Assembly (NCBI GenBank): GCA_900290255.1
Contig: OMOD01000160.1
Location: 1 to 34,976 of the forward strand
Source of the DNA: Candidatus Sulfotelmatobacter kueseliae
GTDB lineage: Bacteria > Acidobacteriota > Terriglobia > Terriglobales > Acidobacteriaceae
Length of the DNA stretch: 34,976 bases
Direction: 5' to 3'
In this document: one piece after another, positions 15,897 through 24,109 of the stretch
How positions within the stretch are numbered: position 1 is the first letter of the stretch
Layout of the letters: each line of letters opens with the position of its first letter
Notes under the pieces: model-generated
The model's database searches: none
The model's input: the letters and a program-made list of their open reading frames with translations, nothing else
Told to the model about the DNA's origin: nothing
Program-made: the position numbers and the translations under genes

Positions 15897-17525
15897 TGGC
15901 AACGCGAAGCTGAACACATCGCTCCCGGCGCAGACCGCTACATACTGAACCCCGTCGACTGCATAAGTCATCGGAGACGCTTTGAATGACTGCCCAGTGT
16001 TGAAGTGCCAGAGGGGTTGGCCCGTTTCTGCATCGACGGCTTCGATAGTGTCCGCATCGTCACCAAAGAATACGAGTCCACCCGCTGTGGTGAGCGTTCC
16101 TCCCCACGAGTTGCCGCTGCCCGTTTGCGGATATCGCCAAACCTTCTTGCCGTCTGAGGGAGAAAGTGCCAACAGAATCTTCTGCGAGTGTTCGTCTGGG
16201 AGATGTTTCGTGCCCGTGGCGTAGAAGGTTTCGCCTGGCGTAAATGTCTTCGGTTTGGAATAGTAAACACTGCACTCCTCGAGTGCCATCACATAGAAGA
16301 GCCCTGTGTTCGGGTTGTATGAGGGTGAAAACCAATTCGTCGCCCCAACAACGCCCGGACAGATATATGTGCCTTCCTTCGTCGGTATTCGGCCGGACAG
16401 AAGCGGACGGCCCGAGGCATCAATTCCGGTTGCCCAGTTCAACTTGTCTACGAACGGCGTGGCACGCAAGAACTTACCGTTGCTTCGATCAAGAACGTAG
16501 AAGAACCCGTTTCGGTTTGCTTGGATCAGCAAGTGAGACAGCGTGCCGTTCTCTTCCTTGTCCACTAGCACCGGCGGTTCATTTGCGTCGTAGTCATAGA
16601 CATCGTGCGGCGTGAACTGGAAATACCATTTCAACTTCCCGGTGTCGGGATCGATCGCAAGGACGCACGCGGTGTACAAATCGTCGCCAGGCCGGGAGCT
16701 TCCGTCGAAATCGGGTGCCGCGTTGCTGGTCGCCCAGTATAGTGTGTCCAGCTCCGGATCGTAGGTACCGGGCATCCACGTCGTACCGCCGCCGTGGAGG
16801 TAGGAATCGCCGGGCCAACTGGAAGAACCGAATTCTCCCGGCCCCGGAATGGTCCACAGCTTCCATTTCAGGATGCCTTTCCTTGCGTCGTAGGCCGCAA
16901 CAAAACCGCGCACTCCGGAATCGCCGCCGGATGTGCCCACGATCACCTCATCTTTCACCACCAGCGGCGCGCTAGTCGCGCCGTACTGCTTGAGCTTGTC
17001 TGCGTATTGCACGTCCCATACCAGGTTTCCTGAGCGAGCATCGAGGCAGAGAAGATGAGCATCGTCCGTTTCCGAATAGACAAAATGCTCCCACACGCCG
17101 ACACCGCGACTTTTGTGGGCTGCTGCATCGTCGAGCAGTCCCGAACTTACTGGCCGGGAATAGTGCCACAAGCTTCGACCTGTGGCGGCATCGAGAGCAA
17201 AAACATCATTGGCGGAAGTCACGTACATGATGCCGCGCACGACCACCGGGGTCGCCTCCAGCCTTTGCGAATTGCCCGGATGGAAAACCCAGGCGGCGCG
17301 CAGTTGGGCGACGTTACCGCGATGAATCTCGTGCAGGATGCTGAAGCGGCGTCCGGTGTAGTCTCCGTTATACGAGGGCCAGTTTTCTCCGACCGGTTGC
17401 TTCAACAGATCTTCAGCGCTGCCCTGAAGAGTTGAATTCGAACGGGACAGGTTCACTTGCCCGGCCAGCCTTGTCCCCGCGCACGCGGCGAGCAATAGAA
17501 GGACTACTCCGGCTGGCCGTTTCAT
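15891..17525 (-). CDS. PQQ-dependent dehydrogenase, probably lanthanide type
   Basis: This eight-bladed quinoprotein of 544 residues has tryptophan-docking repeats (VFALDAATGRSLWHY, LLCLDARSGNLVWDV, VLAIDPDTGKLKWYFQFTPHDVYDYDANEPPVLVD). The family's catalytic Asp is D311 in HDVYDYDANEP, and an Asn ligand lies in WATSNAAP (about N268). An extra Asp two residues after the catalytic one (D313, a D-Y-D pattern) matches the signature of lanthanide-dependent XoxF/PedH enzymes, where calcium enzymes have Ala or Ser. The leader MKRPAGVVLLLLAAC has a lipobox (LAAC, C15), suggesting a lipoprotein. The ATG follows the DUF4380 stop by one base, implying coupled translation. It oxidises an alcohol or aldose; electrons likely pass to the diheme cytochrome. 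Confidence 0.9.
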   Translation of the reverse strand: MKRPAGVVLLLLAACAGTRLAGQVNLSRSNSTLQGSAEDLLKQPVGENWPSYNGDYTGRRFSILHEIHRGNVAQLRAAWVFHPGNSQRLEATPVVVRGIMYVTSANDVFALDAATGRSLWHYSRPVSSGLLDDAAAHKSRGVGVWEHFVYSETDDAHLLCLDARSGNLVWDVQYADKLKQYGATSAPLVVKDEVIVGTSGGDSGVRGFVAAYDARKGILKWKLWTIPGPGEFGSSSWPGDSYLHGGGTTWMPGTYDPELDTLYWATSNAAPDFDGSSRPGDDLYTACVLAIDPDTGKLKWYFQFTPHDVYDYDANEPPVLVDKEENGTLSHLLIQANRNGFFYVLDRSNGKFLRATPFVDKLNWATGIDASGRPLLSGRIPTKEGTYICPGVVGATNWFSPSYNPNTGLFYVMALEECSVYYSKPKTFTPGETFYATGTKHLPDEHSQKILLALSPSDGKKVWRYPQTGSGNSWGGTLTTAGGLVFFGDDADTIEAVDAETGQPLWHFNTGQSFKASPMTYAVDGVQYVAVCAGSDVFSFALPH

Positions 17526-17526
17526 C

Positions 17527-18957
17527 TCAATGACTATCCTGACCACCTAATTGGACTTCCTCCAGCGCTCCTCGGTCCACACCGTTGTTATCCACGAGAT
17601 GAATCGACAGCCGCGAGCACTTTCCGGGTGAAGCAATCGCGGATTCTAGCAAGACGGGTTCGGTTGGGCTTACCTCGGCGACTGGCGTTGTGGCGGCAAG
17701 GTGTCCATATTCATCGTAGAGACGCGCCATCAATCTCCCGGGAAAGAACACTCCGAAAGCTCCTGAGAGGCCGATCTTGCCGTTCTGGTTGACCGTTGCC
17801 TTCAGCGGCCGAATCACAATCCCCGCCTCTGTGGCACCGTGAAATTCGCTTCCGGAACGGGTGGGAAACCACTCCGTGTCGAAGGCGCAACTCTCACCCG
17901 GACGCAGCCGGCACATGGGGCTGTTAAGTTCTGCTTCGAGGTAATAAGGGCCCGCATCTGGATCACCGCTGAGAGAGAGGTTCCCGTCGCTGTTCAATCT
18001 GGTTTCAGTGCCATTGGTCCAGAAAATGACACTAGCTTTTCCTGGATAAATCCTGCGCTCGTCGTACTGAAAGCGCTCGACCATGGCGTATTGGCTGCTG
18101 CCGTCGACGACTGCGAGCCAACCCTCTATCGAATCAAGCCACAATTCTGCTGCCATGTGAACGTAGTGCACACTAAACAGGCCGTCTTCTCTCACTCTGA
18201 CTGCCAGGTTTTCTGCTGGGCCAAAGCGAACGTGATAACGGTTCAAATAGCTGCTCGCCGGATTCAACGGCGTAAACGTCCAGAAATCGTGGTTCATGTG
18301 TGCGTCCGGGTCCGAGTCGGCAGCGGCGGAGATGGAAGTATCGTACTGCGAAACGGACTGCATCGACCACTCAACGGTGTGGCCCGTCACGTTCTTCATG
18401 GAGGCATGGAATGCGATTCGCGGAGACTCGGCATCCAGGCTGATCGTGCGCGCAAATTGAATTCCCGTCTGCGGATCGGCTGGGCTGGTCAGTTCGATTT
18501 CACAACTGTGCCCTTCCGAGATTTTTCGAAACGTAAAGGGGCCATCATCCAGGACGTCGGAATTTCCGGCCCAATGTTGCTCATCATCATTTCCTTCGGG
18601 CAGGAGCCAGAGTTTGTCGCCGCCATAGTTGAACCACTGGCTGGAACTCGGTGGAAAGTACTTCCCAGCCAGCTTGGGATTCACGAACAGGTAAGGATGG
18701 CCCGCAAAAGTGACCTGCATTAACCGGCCACCGTTTTGGGGCACAACGATCAACTGCACCCATTGGTTCGACACCTGCTGCGCTTGCCATCCCTTATAGT
18801 CGACGGCCTCGATGCGGCACTCGCTGCTCTTGGACGCATTCCCTTGACTGAATGCCGGAGAAACGTCCAACAACGTCATCACCGCAAACGCAGCAGATGC
18901 AATCCAGACGATCCGCAGTGGTTTCCTAACGCCAGGATATGTCATGTTGCTCTTCAT
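17527..18957 (-). CDS. Exported DUF4380-type protein
   Basis: After a signal peptide (IVWIASAAFAVMTLLDVSPAFSQ) the protein reads QVSNQWVQLIVVPQNGGRLMQVTFAGHPYLFVN and SQWFNYGGDKLWLLPEG. This is the start of a DUF4380 domain, related in pattern to aldose-1-epimerase-like galactose-mutarotase folds (GGRL...G...LFVNP, GGDKLW). The total length is 476 residues. The start was set at 18957, at the signal peptide; a far longer open frame reaches 19623 but its extra part is antisense to the next gene. It lies directly upstream of the PQQ dehydrogenase with a 1-bp gap. A role in binding or mutarotating the sugar substrate of the dehydrogenase is a guess from fold and position. Confidence 0.8.
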   Translation of the reverse strand: MKSNMTYPGVRKPLRIVWIASAAFAVMTLLDVSPAFSQGNASKSSECRIEAVDYKGWQAQQVSNQWVQLIVVPQNGGRLMQVTFAGHPYLFVNPKLAGKYFPPSSSQWFNYGGDKLWLLPEGNDDEQHWAGNSDVLDDGPFTFRKISEGHSCEIELTSPADPQTGIQFARTISLDAESPRIAFHASMKNVTGHTVEWSMQSVSQYDTSISAAADSDPDAHMNHDFWTFTPLNPASSYLNRYHVRFGPAENLAVRVREDGLFSVHYVHMAAELWLDSIEGWLAVVDGSSQYAMVERFQYDERRIYPGKASVIFWTNGTETRLNSDGNLSLSGDPDAGPYYLEAELNSPMCRLRPGESCAFDTEWFPTRSGSEFHGATEAGIVIRPLKATVNQNGKIGLSGAFGVFFPGRLMARLYDEYGHLAATTPVAEVSPTEPVLLESAIASPGKCSRLSIHLVDNNGVDRGALEEVQLGGQDSH

Positions 18958-19053
18958 CTTATATGGCTGTGCGCTTGAGAGTAGCACGCCCGATTTTTCG
19001 GCTAAGGTCATGCGACAAACGAAACAAATCTCAATGAAACGAAAGATTCCGAT

Positions 19054-19081
19054 TTGCGTCAAGAAGATTCTGTGGTATACC
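19054..19081 (+). promoter_or_regulatory. Predicted promoter of the second SelA-RidA pair
   Basis: TTGCGT (19054-19059) and TATACC (19076-19081) have a 16-bp spacer, about 50 bp before the SelA-like start. The region is the divergent spacer shared with the DUF4380-PQQ pair, so joint control is possible. No operator was identified. Confidence 0.4.
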
Positions 19082-19128
19082 AGCGAACACACGAAGGTTG
19101 CTGAGACTTCTTCCGTTGGGAGGCCCTG

Positions 19129-20412
19129 ATGGTAGTCCGAAACACTAGCCGTAGATCCTTTGTAAAACTGCTGGCCGCTGCTCCGCTGCTGGGCCAGATT
19201 GCCGTGCGGGACTTCTACGCGCAAGCTGCGACTGCCGTCGGGCGCGACCCACGACAAAACGTGTACACCCGGCTGGGCGTGAAAACGGTTATCAACTGTC
19301 GCGGCACCTGGACCTATCTGAGCGGCTCGCTCGAATTCCCGGAGGTGCGCGAAGCTCAGGTCGAAGCAGCGGAGCACTTTGTGAACATGCTGGAGTTGCA
19401 GCGGGCCGTAGGCAGGCGATTGTCCGAGTTGACCGGCGCCGAATCCGGAATCATCACTTCTGGAGCAGCGGGGGCAATGGCCGCTGCCACGGCAGGATGC
19501 ATGGCCGGCGCCGACGATAAGTACATCTGGCAACTGCCCGACGTAACTGGATTGAAACACGAAGTCATCATGGTCGGCGGGCGAAGCGCCTTTGACAGCG
19601 CCATACGGCTCACCGGAGCCCAACTGGTTCTCGTCTATTCGCCGGAAGAACTGGCCAACGCAATCAACGAGAACACGGCGATGATCTACACAACCGATCT
19701 CGGCGACAAACTCCAGAAGGAGCTATCCATCGCCAAAGAGCACAGAGTTCCGGTGCTGCTCGACGACGCCGCCGGCATCCCTCCCATTGACAATGTCAAG
19801 CTCTATGCCCGCATGGGAATTGATCTCTATTGCTTCTCTGGTGGAAAGGGGCTCTGCGGCCCGCAGTGCAGCGGTTTGCTCCTGGGACGCAAAGACTTAA
19901 TCGAGGCGGCATTAATGAATTGCAGCCCCCGGGAAGGAGCTGTTTGCCGTCCGATGAAAGTCGGCAAAGAAGAAGTCATCGGCTGTCTCACTGCACTTGA
20001 AACATGGTTGAAGTTGGATGAGAAGAAACTCTACGCAGAGTGGAACAGCCGACTGGATCGAATTCGAAAACTGGTGGAGACGGTGCCAGGAGTGAAGACA
20101 GACACATTCATCCCGGACGACGGTAACCGCTTTCCAACCCTGAGGATCGCGTGGGATCAACAAGGCTGGCACTACAGCATCAGCGATTGTGTAAAGGAAC
20201 TGCGGGGGGGGGATCCAGTCATCGAAGTGCTGGGAGCCGACAATCCAAGTCTGGTCACAGCGGTTCACGAGGGCAATCCCAATCGCAAGGAGCGCAAGGA
20301 GCCGGATCACATTGAACTGGTTTCGATGACCATCAAGCCGGGCGAGGAAATGATCGTCGGACAAAGACTGCGATCCATCCTGGGCTCTGCGCAGAAGAAA
20401 GCCAGAGCCTAA
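19129..20412 (+). CDS. Exported SelA-like PLP-dependent lyase (copy 2)
   Basis: This paralogue of the enzyme at 11157-12413 has 427 residues and the same landmarks: VINCRGTWTYLSGS (55-68), TSGAAGAMAAATAG (110-123), LLDDAAGIPP with the PLP Asp (D213) and CFSGGKGLCGPQCSG with the lysine at K240. A twin-arginine leader (SRRSFVKLLAAAPLLG) again points to Tat export. The start is supported by GGGAGG 7-8 nt upstream. It differs from copy 1 by insertion of a VIEVLGADNPSLVTAVHEGNPNRKERKEPDHIEL segment near the C-terminus, so substrates may differ. The three-domain RidA follows after 16 bp. A 9-G run at 20204-20212 lies inside the frame. Confidence 0.88.
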   Translation: MVVRNTSRRSFVKLLAAAPLLGQIAVRDFYAQAATAVGRDPRQNVYTRLGVKTVINCRGTWTYLSGSLEFPEVREAQVEAAEHFVNMLELQRAVGRRLSELTGAESGIITSGAAGAMAAATAGCMAGADDKYIWQLPDVTGLKHEVIMVGGRSAFDSAIRLTGAQLVLVYSPEELANAINENTAMIYTTDLGDKLQKELSIAKEHRVPVLLDDAAGIPPIDNVKLYARMGIDLYCFSGGKGLCGPQCSGLLLGRKDLIEAALMNCSPREGAVCRPMKVGKEEVIGCLTALETWLKLDEKKLYAEWNSRLDRIRKLVETVPGVKTDTFIPDDGNRFPTLRIAWDQQGWHYSISDCVKELRGGDPVIEVLGADNPSLVTAVHEGNPNRKERKEPDHIELVSMTIKPGEEMIVGQRLRSILGSAQKKARA

Positions 20413-20428
20413 ACAAGCGAGGCTGACG

Positions 20429-21688
20429 TTGAGAATCTTTCACTTCCATTTATCCTTACGATTACTTATCGCGGCGGGTCTTTTTTCCTCCACGCTCGCG
20501 ACCCAGGACGACATCCGTGCCATCGTCCCGGATCAGGCAATCACTCACACGAATCGTCTCTACTCACCAGGAGTAGATGCAGATGGCTACGTCTACGTGT
20601 CCGGACAAGGGCCAAGGAGACCGGACGGAAGCTTGCCCTCAAGTTTTGCGGACCAGGTTAAGCAAGCTCTGGAAAACGTGCAAACCGTGGTAAAGGCGGC
20701 AGGATTGTCCATCGATCATGTGGTCTACGTCCAGATCTACTTGGAAGACATGCGCCAATATGACCAGATGGACCATGTACTCGCACAGTATTTTGGGAAA
20801 TCCCAGCCTGCTCGGGCAGTGCTCGGCGTTGCTCGAGTTCCGGAACCATCCATTCAGATCAACGCGGTTGCTGTCCACAGTCTTGAGGATAAGAAGCCTG
20901 TGTATCCACCGCATTACAAATCGGAGGACACAGCTCCTCCTGGAATGCTTACCCATGACCGTCTGTTCGTCTCGAGCATGACAGGCAGCGATCCCGTGTC
21001 CGGCAAAGTCCCGGAAGATTCGGCGGCTCAGGTCGACTTCGCACTCGATCGCTTAGAAGCGGTAGTTAAGGCGGCGGGCCTCGAACTCCGCAACATGGTT
21101 TTCGTCAATCCGTATTTAACAGCTGAAGTTCCGATGCGTGTTATGAACGAACATTACGCGCGGCGGTTTGAGTTCGGGAACACTCCCGCTCGCGCCACAA
21201 TCAAGGTGTTGAGTCTTCCCGGTGGCTCACACATCGAGTACACGGGCGTGGCGGTGCGCGATCTCAACCAGCGAAAGGCCGTGCGTCCGAAGAATATGCC
21301 GCCGAGCCCCACCGCCAGCCCGTGTGTCTTTGCCGGCGACACTCTCTACTGCTCCGCCAAGGACGGCTTTATTCCGGGACCGCATGGCGGCGTTTACGCC
21401 ACAACGACGGCGCATCAACTGCGCCAGACGATGCGCAATCAACTCGACAATCTGGAAGAAGCCGGCATGAATTTTGACGAAGTAGTCTCCGCCACCGCGT
21501 ATCTCGACAATCTTTCAGACCTCCCTGCCTTCGATGATGTATACGCCCAGTATTTTGGTTCCGTGCCCCCGGCCCAAACGACCATCCAGCAAAACGCGCC
21601 GACGGAGCGCAAAGCCGATGAGGAAGATCACTTCCCGGAATTGGAGCAAGTATCACTGATTGCCGTCCGAAGGCAACGTGACCATTGA
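20429..21688 (+). CDS. Exported protein with three fused RidA domains
   Basis: Domain 1 (about residues 30-150) has the Arg (R129 in QPARAVLGV) but Gln (Q143) where active RidA has Glu. Domain 2 (about 160-276) keeps both (R255 in TPARATIKV, E270 in HIEY). Domain 3 (about 290-414) has Gln (Q383 in PPAQTTIQ) in place of the Arg. So only the middle domain looks complete. RidA proteins normally form trimers of one domain; this chain could build an internal pseudo-trimer. The TTG start at 20429 has GAGG about 7 nt upstream; no ATG fits. The leader SLRLLIAAGLFSSTLA is a short Sec signal. It is cotranscribed with SelA copy 2. Confidence 0.85.
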   Translation: MRIFHFHLSLRLLIAAGLFSSTLATQDDIRAIVPDQAITHTNRLYSPGVDADGYVYVSGQGPRRPDGSLPSSFADQVKQALENVQTVVKAAGLSIDHVVYVQIYLEDMRQYDQMDHVLAQYFGKSQPARAVLGVARVPEPSIQINAVAVHSLEDKKPVYPPHYKSEDTAPPGMLTHDRLFVSSMTGSDPVSGKVPEDSAAQVDFALDRLEAVVKAAGLELRNMVFVNPYLTAEVPMRVMNEHYARRFEFGNTPARATIKVLSLPGGSHIEYTGVAVRDLNQRKAVRPKNMPPSPTASPCVFAGDTLYCSAKDGFIPGPHGGVYATTTAHQLRQTMRNQLDNLEEAGMNFDEVVSATAYLDNLSDLPAFDDVYAQYFGSVPPAQTTIQQNAPTERKADEEDHFPELEQVSLIAVRRQRDH

Positions 21689-22143
21689 AAATCGATTTGC
21701 CGAAGGTAAACCTTGCATCGTGGTTTCGTCAGGTTGTGCTAGAGTCTGCGCCACGCGCATAGCCGCTCGTGACGTCGTAGGTGTTCTGCTTCAAGAGAAG
21801 CCGCGCCCAGAGCAGAAGCGCCCTATGAGAGCCAGACGCTGGTGGCTACCACTGTCGCTGGAGACTATGCAGCTTCAACAGTGGCGAACGCAGAACAAGA
21901 ACCTGGAAGATAAAGTTTTGGCGGACACGGTGAAAAAGCAGAGCTAGACCCAAGCATTCAGGCGCTGGCAGCCTTTCGAGTTGTGGCTGCGGGTTAGATC
22001 ATCGCGTGGCAGATCTCGACGAGATCCGAGCAGAATCAACCCGCTGTCTTGAACGACTTTGAAGAACGGCGTCCCCGAAGGTGGACCACTCTTGTCGCTT
22101 ACGTTTAGCGAAGTCTCAAGTTTAGAATACGCTGTCAAACAGT
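21689..22143. other. 455-bp gap with no supported gene
   Basis: Short open frames exist on both strands (to 21947 on plus, 22138-21944 on minus), but none has a ribosome site, domain or convincing composition. The region separates the SelA/RidA pair from the GH140-like gene and should contain that gene's promoter; I could not single one out. Confidence 0.4.
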
Positions 22144-24069
22144 ATGTCAGGCATATTCTCTTCGTCCCGAACCGTAGGAAATCGTCGTAAGAATGCTACC
22201 GTTAAGAGCTTGCGGATACTAGCCTGCTTGACTCTGGTCCTGGGAGCGGCTACAGCAAGGCGAGGCGCCGCCCCAGTGCATATCTGGGAGAAGCAGGAGG
22301 TGATGCTCACCGCCGCCCGGTCCTATGCGAATCCGTACACCGACGTGACCGTTTGGCTGGACCTCAGTGGCCCTGGCTTCCGCAAACGGGTATACGGCTT
22401 CTGGGACGGCGGGCAGGTCTTCCGTGTTCGGCTGTTGGCGACGGCACCCGGGACTTGGACCTGGCGCAGCGGGTCGAGCCCCGAGGACCCGGGCCTGACC
22501 GGGAGAACCGGCGGGTTCACGGCAATCGACTGGACGGAAGACGAGAAGCGAGCGAATCCGCTACGGCGCGGCTTCTTGCGGCCCACCTCCAACCACCACG
22601 CCCTTGAGCAAGCTGACGGAACCCCGTTTCTCGTGATCGGCGACACCTGGTATTCAGCAGGAACCAACCGGTTCAAATGGTACGACGACGACCAGGAGCG
22701 CCCGATTGGTCCTGGGGCCGGATTCAAGGATTATGTCCGCTACCGCAAGGCGCAGGGTTACAACTGGGTCAATATCATTGCAGCGTTCCCGAACTGGATG
22801 ACAGACGGGAAGCCGTGGCATGTCCGGATGCCCGACGGAACCCCGGTTCGCTCCGCCTGGCTGGAGTTCGGCACAGGCAGCGCAAAGAACATGGACAACG
22901 AAGGCGGGCGGCCATTTGTGTTCCCGGGGAAAGTGCCCGGGTATGAATACATGTTCCCCGACGTGGACCGTGTGAACCCGGAATATTTCAAATACATTGA
23001 TCGTAAAATCGACTACCTCAACGCACAGGGCTTCATACCCTTCATCGAGGTGTCGCGGCGCGATGCCAGCCTGCTTTGGAGCAAGTACTACAAATGGCCC
23101 GACTCGTACGCGCGATTCATCCAGTATGTCTGGTCGCGCTATCAGGCTAACAATACAGTGCTCAGTCCGATCCACCTCGATGTCATCAGCGAGAGTGTCA
23201 GTCCCGAAGACTTCAAGAAAGCAATCAACCTGGTGGAGGAGAAGTATGGACTGCCGCCTTTCGGCACACTGCTCTCGGCGAATGCTAACCCCTCCACGCT
23301 TGAGAACTGGGGCGAAGATTCCTGGGTAACCCTGCACCAGACCGGCAACATGCGCGAGCACAATAATTATTGGTATCTGACAGAGATCTATCGGTTGGCC
23401 AATCCTCAGCCCGCGCTCAATGGCGAGCCCTATTACTCAGGCTACAAGGATGAGCGCGGTTTGGGAACGGGCCAAGGTTACCAATTCGGCGCGCCGGGCG
23501 GGACTCCAAAAGACGACCAGTTTGTGCGGTCCGCGATGTACGGCAGTTTTCTCTCCGGCGGATTCAGTGGTCACGTATACGGGGCCGAAGGCATTTGGGG
23601 GGCCGACATTGAGTCCGCAGCGCCGATCAAAATGTGGGATGCCTTCCAGTGGAACTCGGCGAGCCAGATGCAGTATCTGCGCACGTTTGCCATGTCGATA
23701 GGCAAACGCTACCAGGAGTTGGTTCCGGAGGCGGACCTGGTCTCCCCTGACAAAGACCACAACCTGGACGCGTACGAAGGTTGGGCCTATGGCGCTCGCA
23801 CTCCGGACAAGGAAATCTTCCTGCTGTATTTCGAGAAGGGCTGCCCGATGAGCCAGGTTCGCGGCGCCAAGTTGTGGAGCGAGTACCGCGCGGACTGGTT
23901 CGATCCGCGGAACGGAACCTGGCAACCGGTGGGGAAGGGATCACTCCGGTCGGACGAGATCGGAATCATTACGCTGCCCCAGTTCCCGGCAGATATCGAT
24001 TGGGGTCTGCGGCTCACCTACATCGATCCGATACCGGCCGCCGAGCGCCGGATTCCGGATGAATATTGA
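22144..24069 (+). CDS. Exported GH140-like glycoside hydrolase (DUF5060-DUF4038)
   Basis: The order is leader (SLRILACLTLVLGAATA), DUF5060 Ig-like domain at about 47-130 (IWEKQEVMLTAARSYANPYTDVTVWLDLSGPG), then a DUF4038 TIM barrel from about residue 150 (PTSNHHALEQADGTPFLVIGDTWY, PIHLDVISESVSPEDF). A C-terminal putative collagen-binding-type domain ends the chain (KEIFLLYFEKGCPMSQVRG, WFDPRNGTWQPVGKG). The family includes GH140 apiosidases that cut apiose linkages in rhamnogalacturonan II. HLDVISES may hold one catalytic carboxylate, but I cannot assign it with certainty. At 641 residues it is slightly longer than typical. The start has no strong ribosome site, and no alternative ATG precedes the leader. 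Confidence 0.8.
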   Translation: MSGIFSSSRTVGNRRKNATVKSLRILACLTLVLGAATARRGAAPVHIWEKQEVMLTAARSYANPYTDVTVWLDLSGPGFRKRVYGFWDGGQVFRVRLLATAPGTWTWRSGSSPEDPGLTGRTGGFTAIDWTEDEKRANPLRRGFLRPTSNHHALEQADGTPFLVIGDTWYSAGTNRFKWYDDDQERPIGPGAGFKDYVRYRKAQGYNWVNIIAAFPNWMTDGKPWHVRMPDGTPVRSAWLEFGTGSAKNMDNEGGRPFVFPGKVPGYEYMFPDVDRVNPEYFKYIDRKIDYLNAQGFIPFIEVSRRDASLLWSKYYKWPDSYARFIQYVWSRYQANNTVLSPIHLDVISESVSPEDFKKAINLVEEKYGLPPFGTLLSANANPSTLENWGEDSWVTLHQTGNMREHNNYWYLTEIYRLANPQPALNGEPYYSGYKDERGLGTGQGYQFGAPGGTPKDDQFVRSAMYGSFLSGGFSGHVYGAEGIWGADIESAAPIKMWDAFQWNSASQMQYLRTFAMSIGKRYQELVPEADLVSPDKDHNLDAYEGWAYGARTPDKEIFLLYFEKGCPMSQVRGAKLWSEYRADWFDPRNGTWQPVGKGSLRSDEIGIITLPQFPADIDWGLRLTYIDPIPAAERRIPDEY

Positions 24070-24109
24070 GGGCTTCGCCGTTCAGGGTATAAAGGTCCAG
24101 TCGAGCGGC

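Noticed and set aside
18958..19623. N-terminal extension of the DUF4380 gene (222 residues)
   Set aside because: It is antisense to the SelA-like copy 2 and precedes a good signal peptide; extension is an artefact of the open frame.
21660..21947. Small plus-strand open frame overlapping the triple RidA stop
   Set aside because: Basic, low-complexity product without a ribosome site or known domain; it overlaps the preceding gene in another frame.
21944..22138. Minus-strand open frame with a GPPSGTPFFKVV segment
   Set aside because: Only 64 codons and no ribosome site or recognised family; not enough for a gene call.
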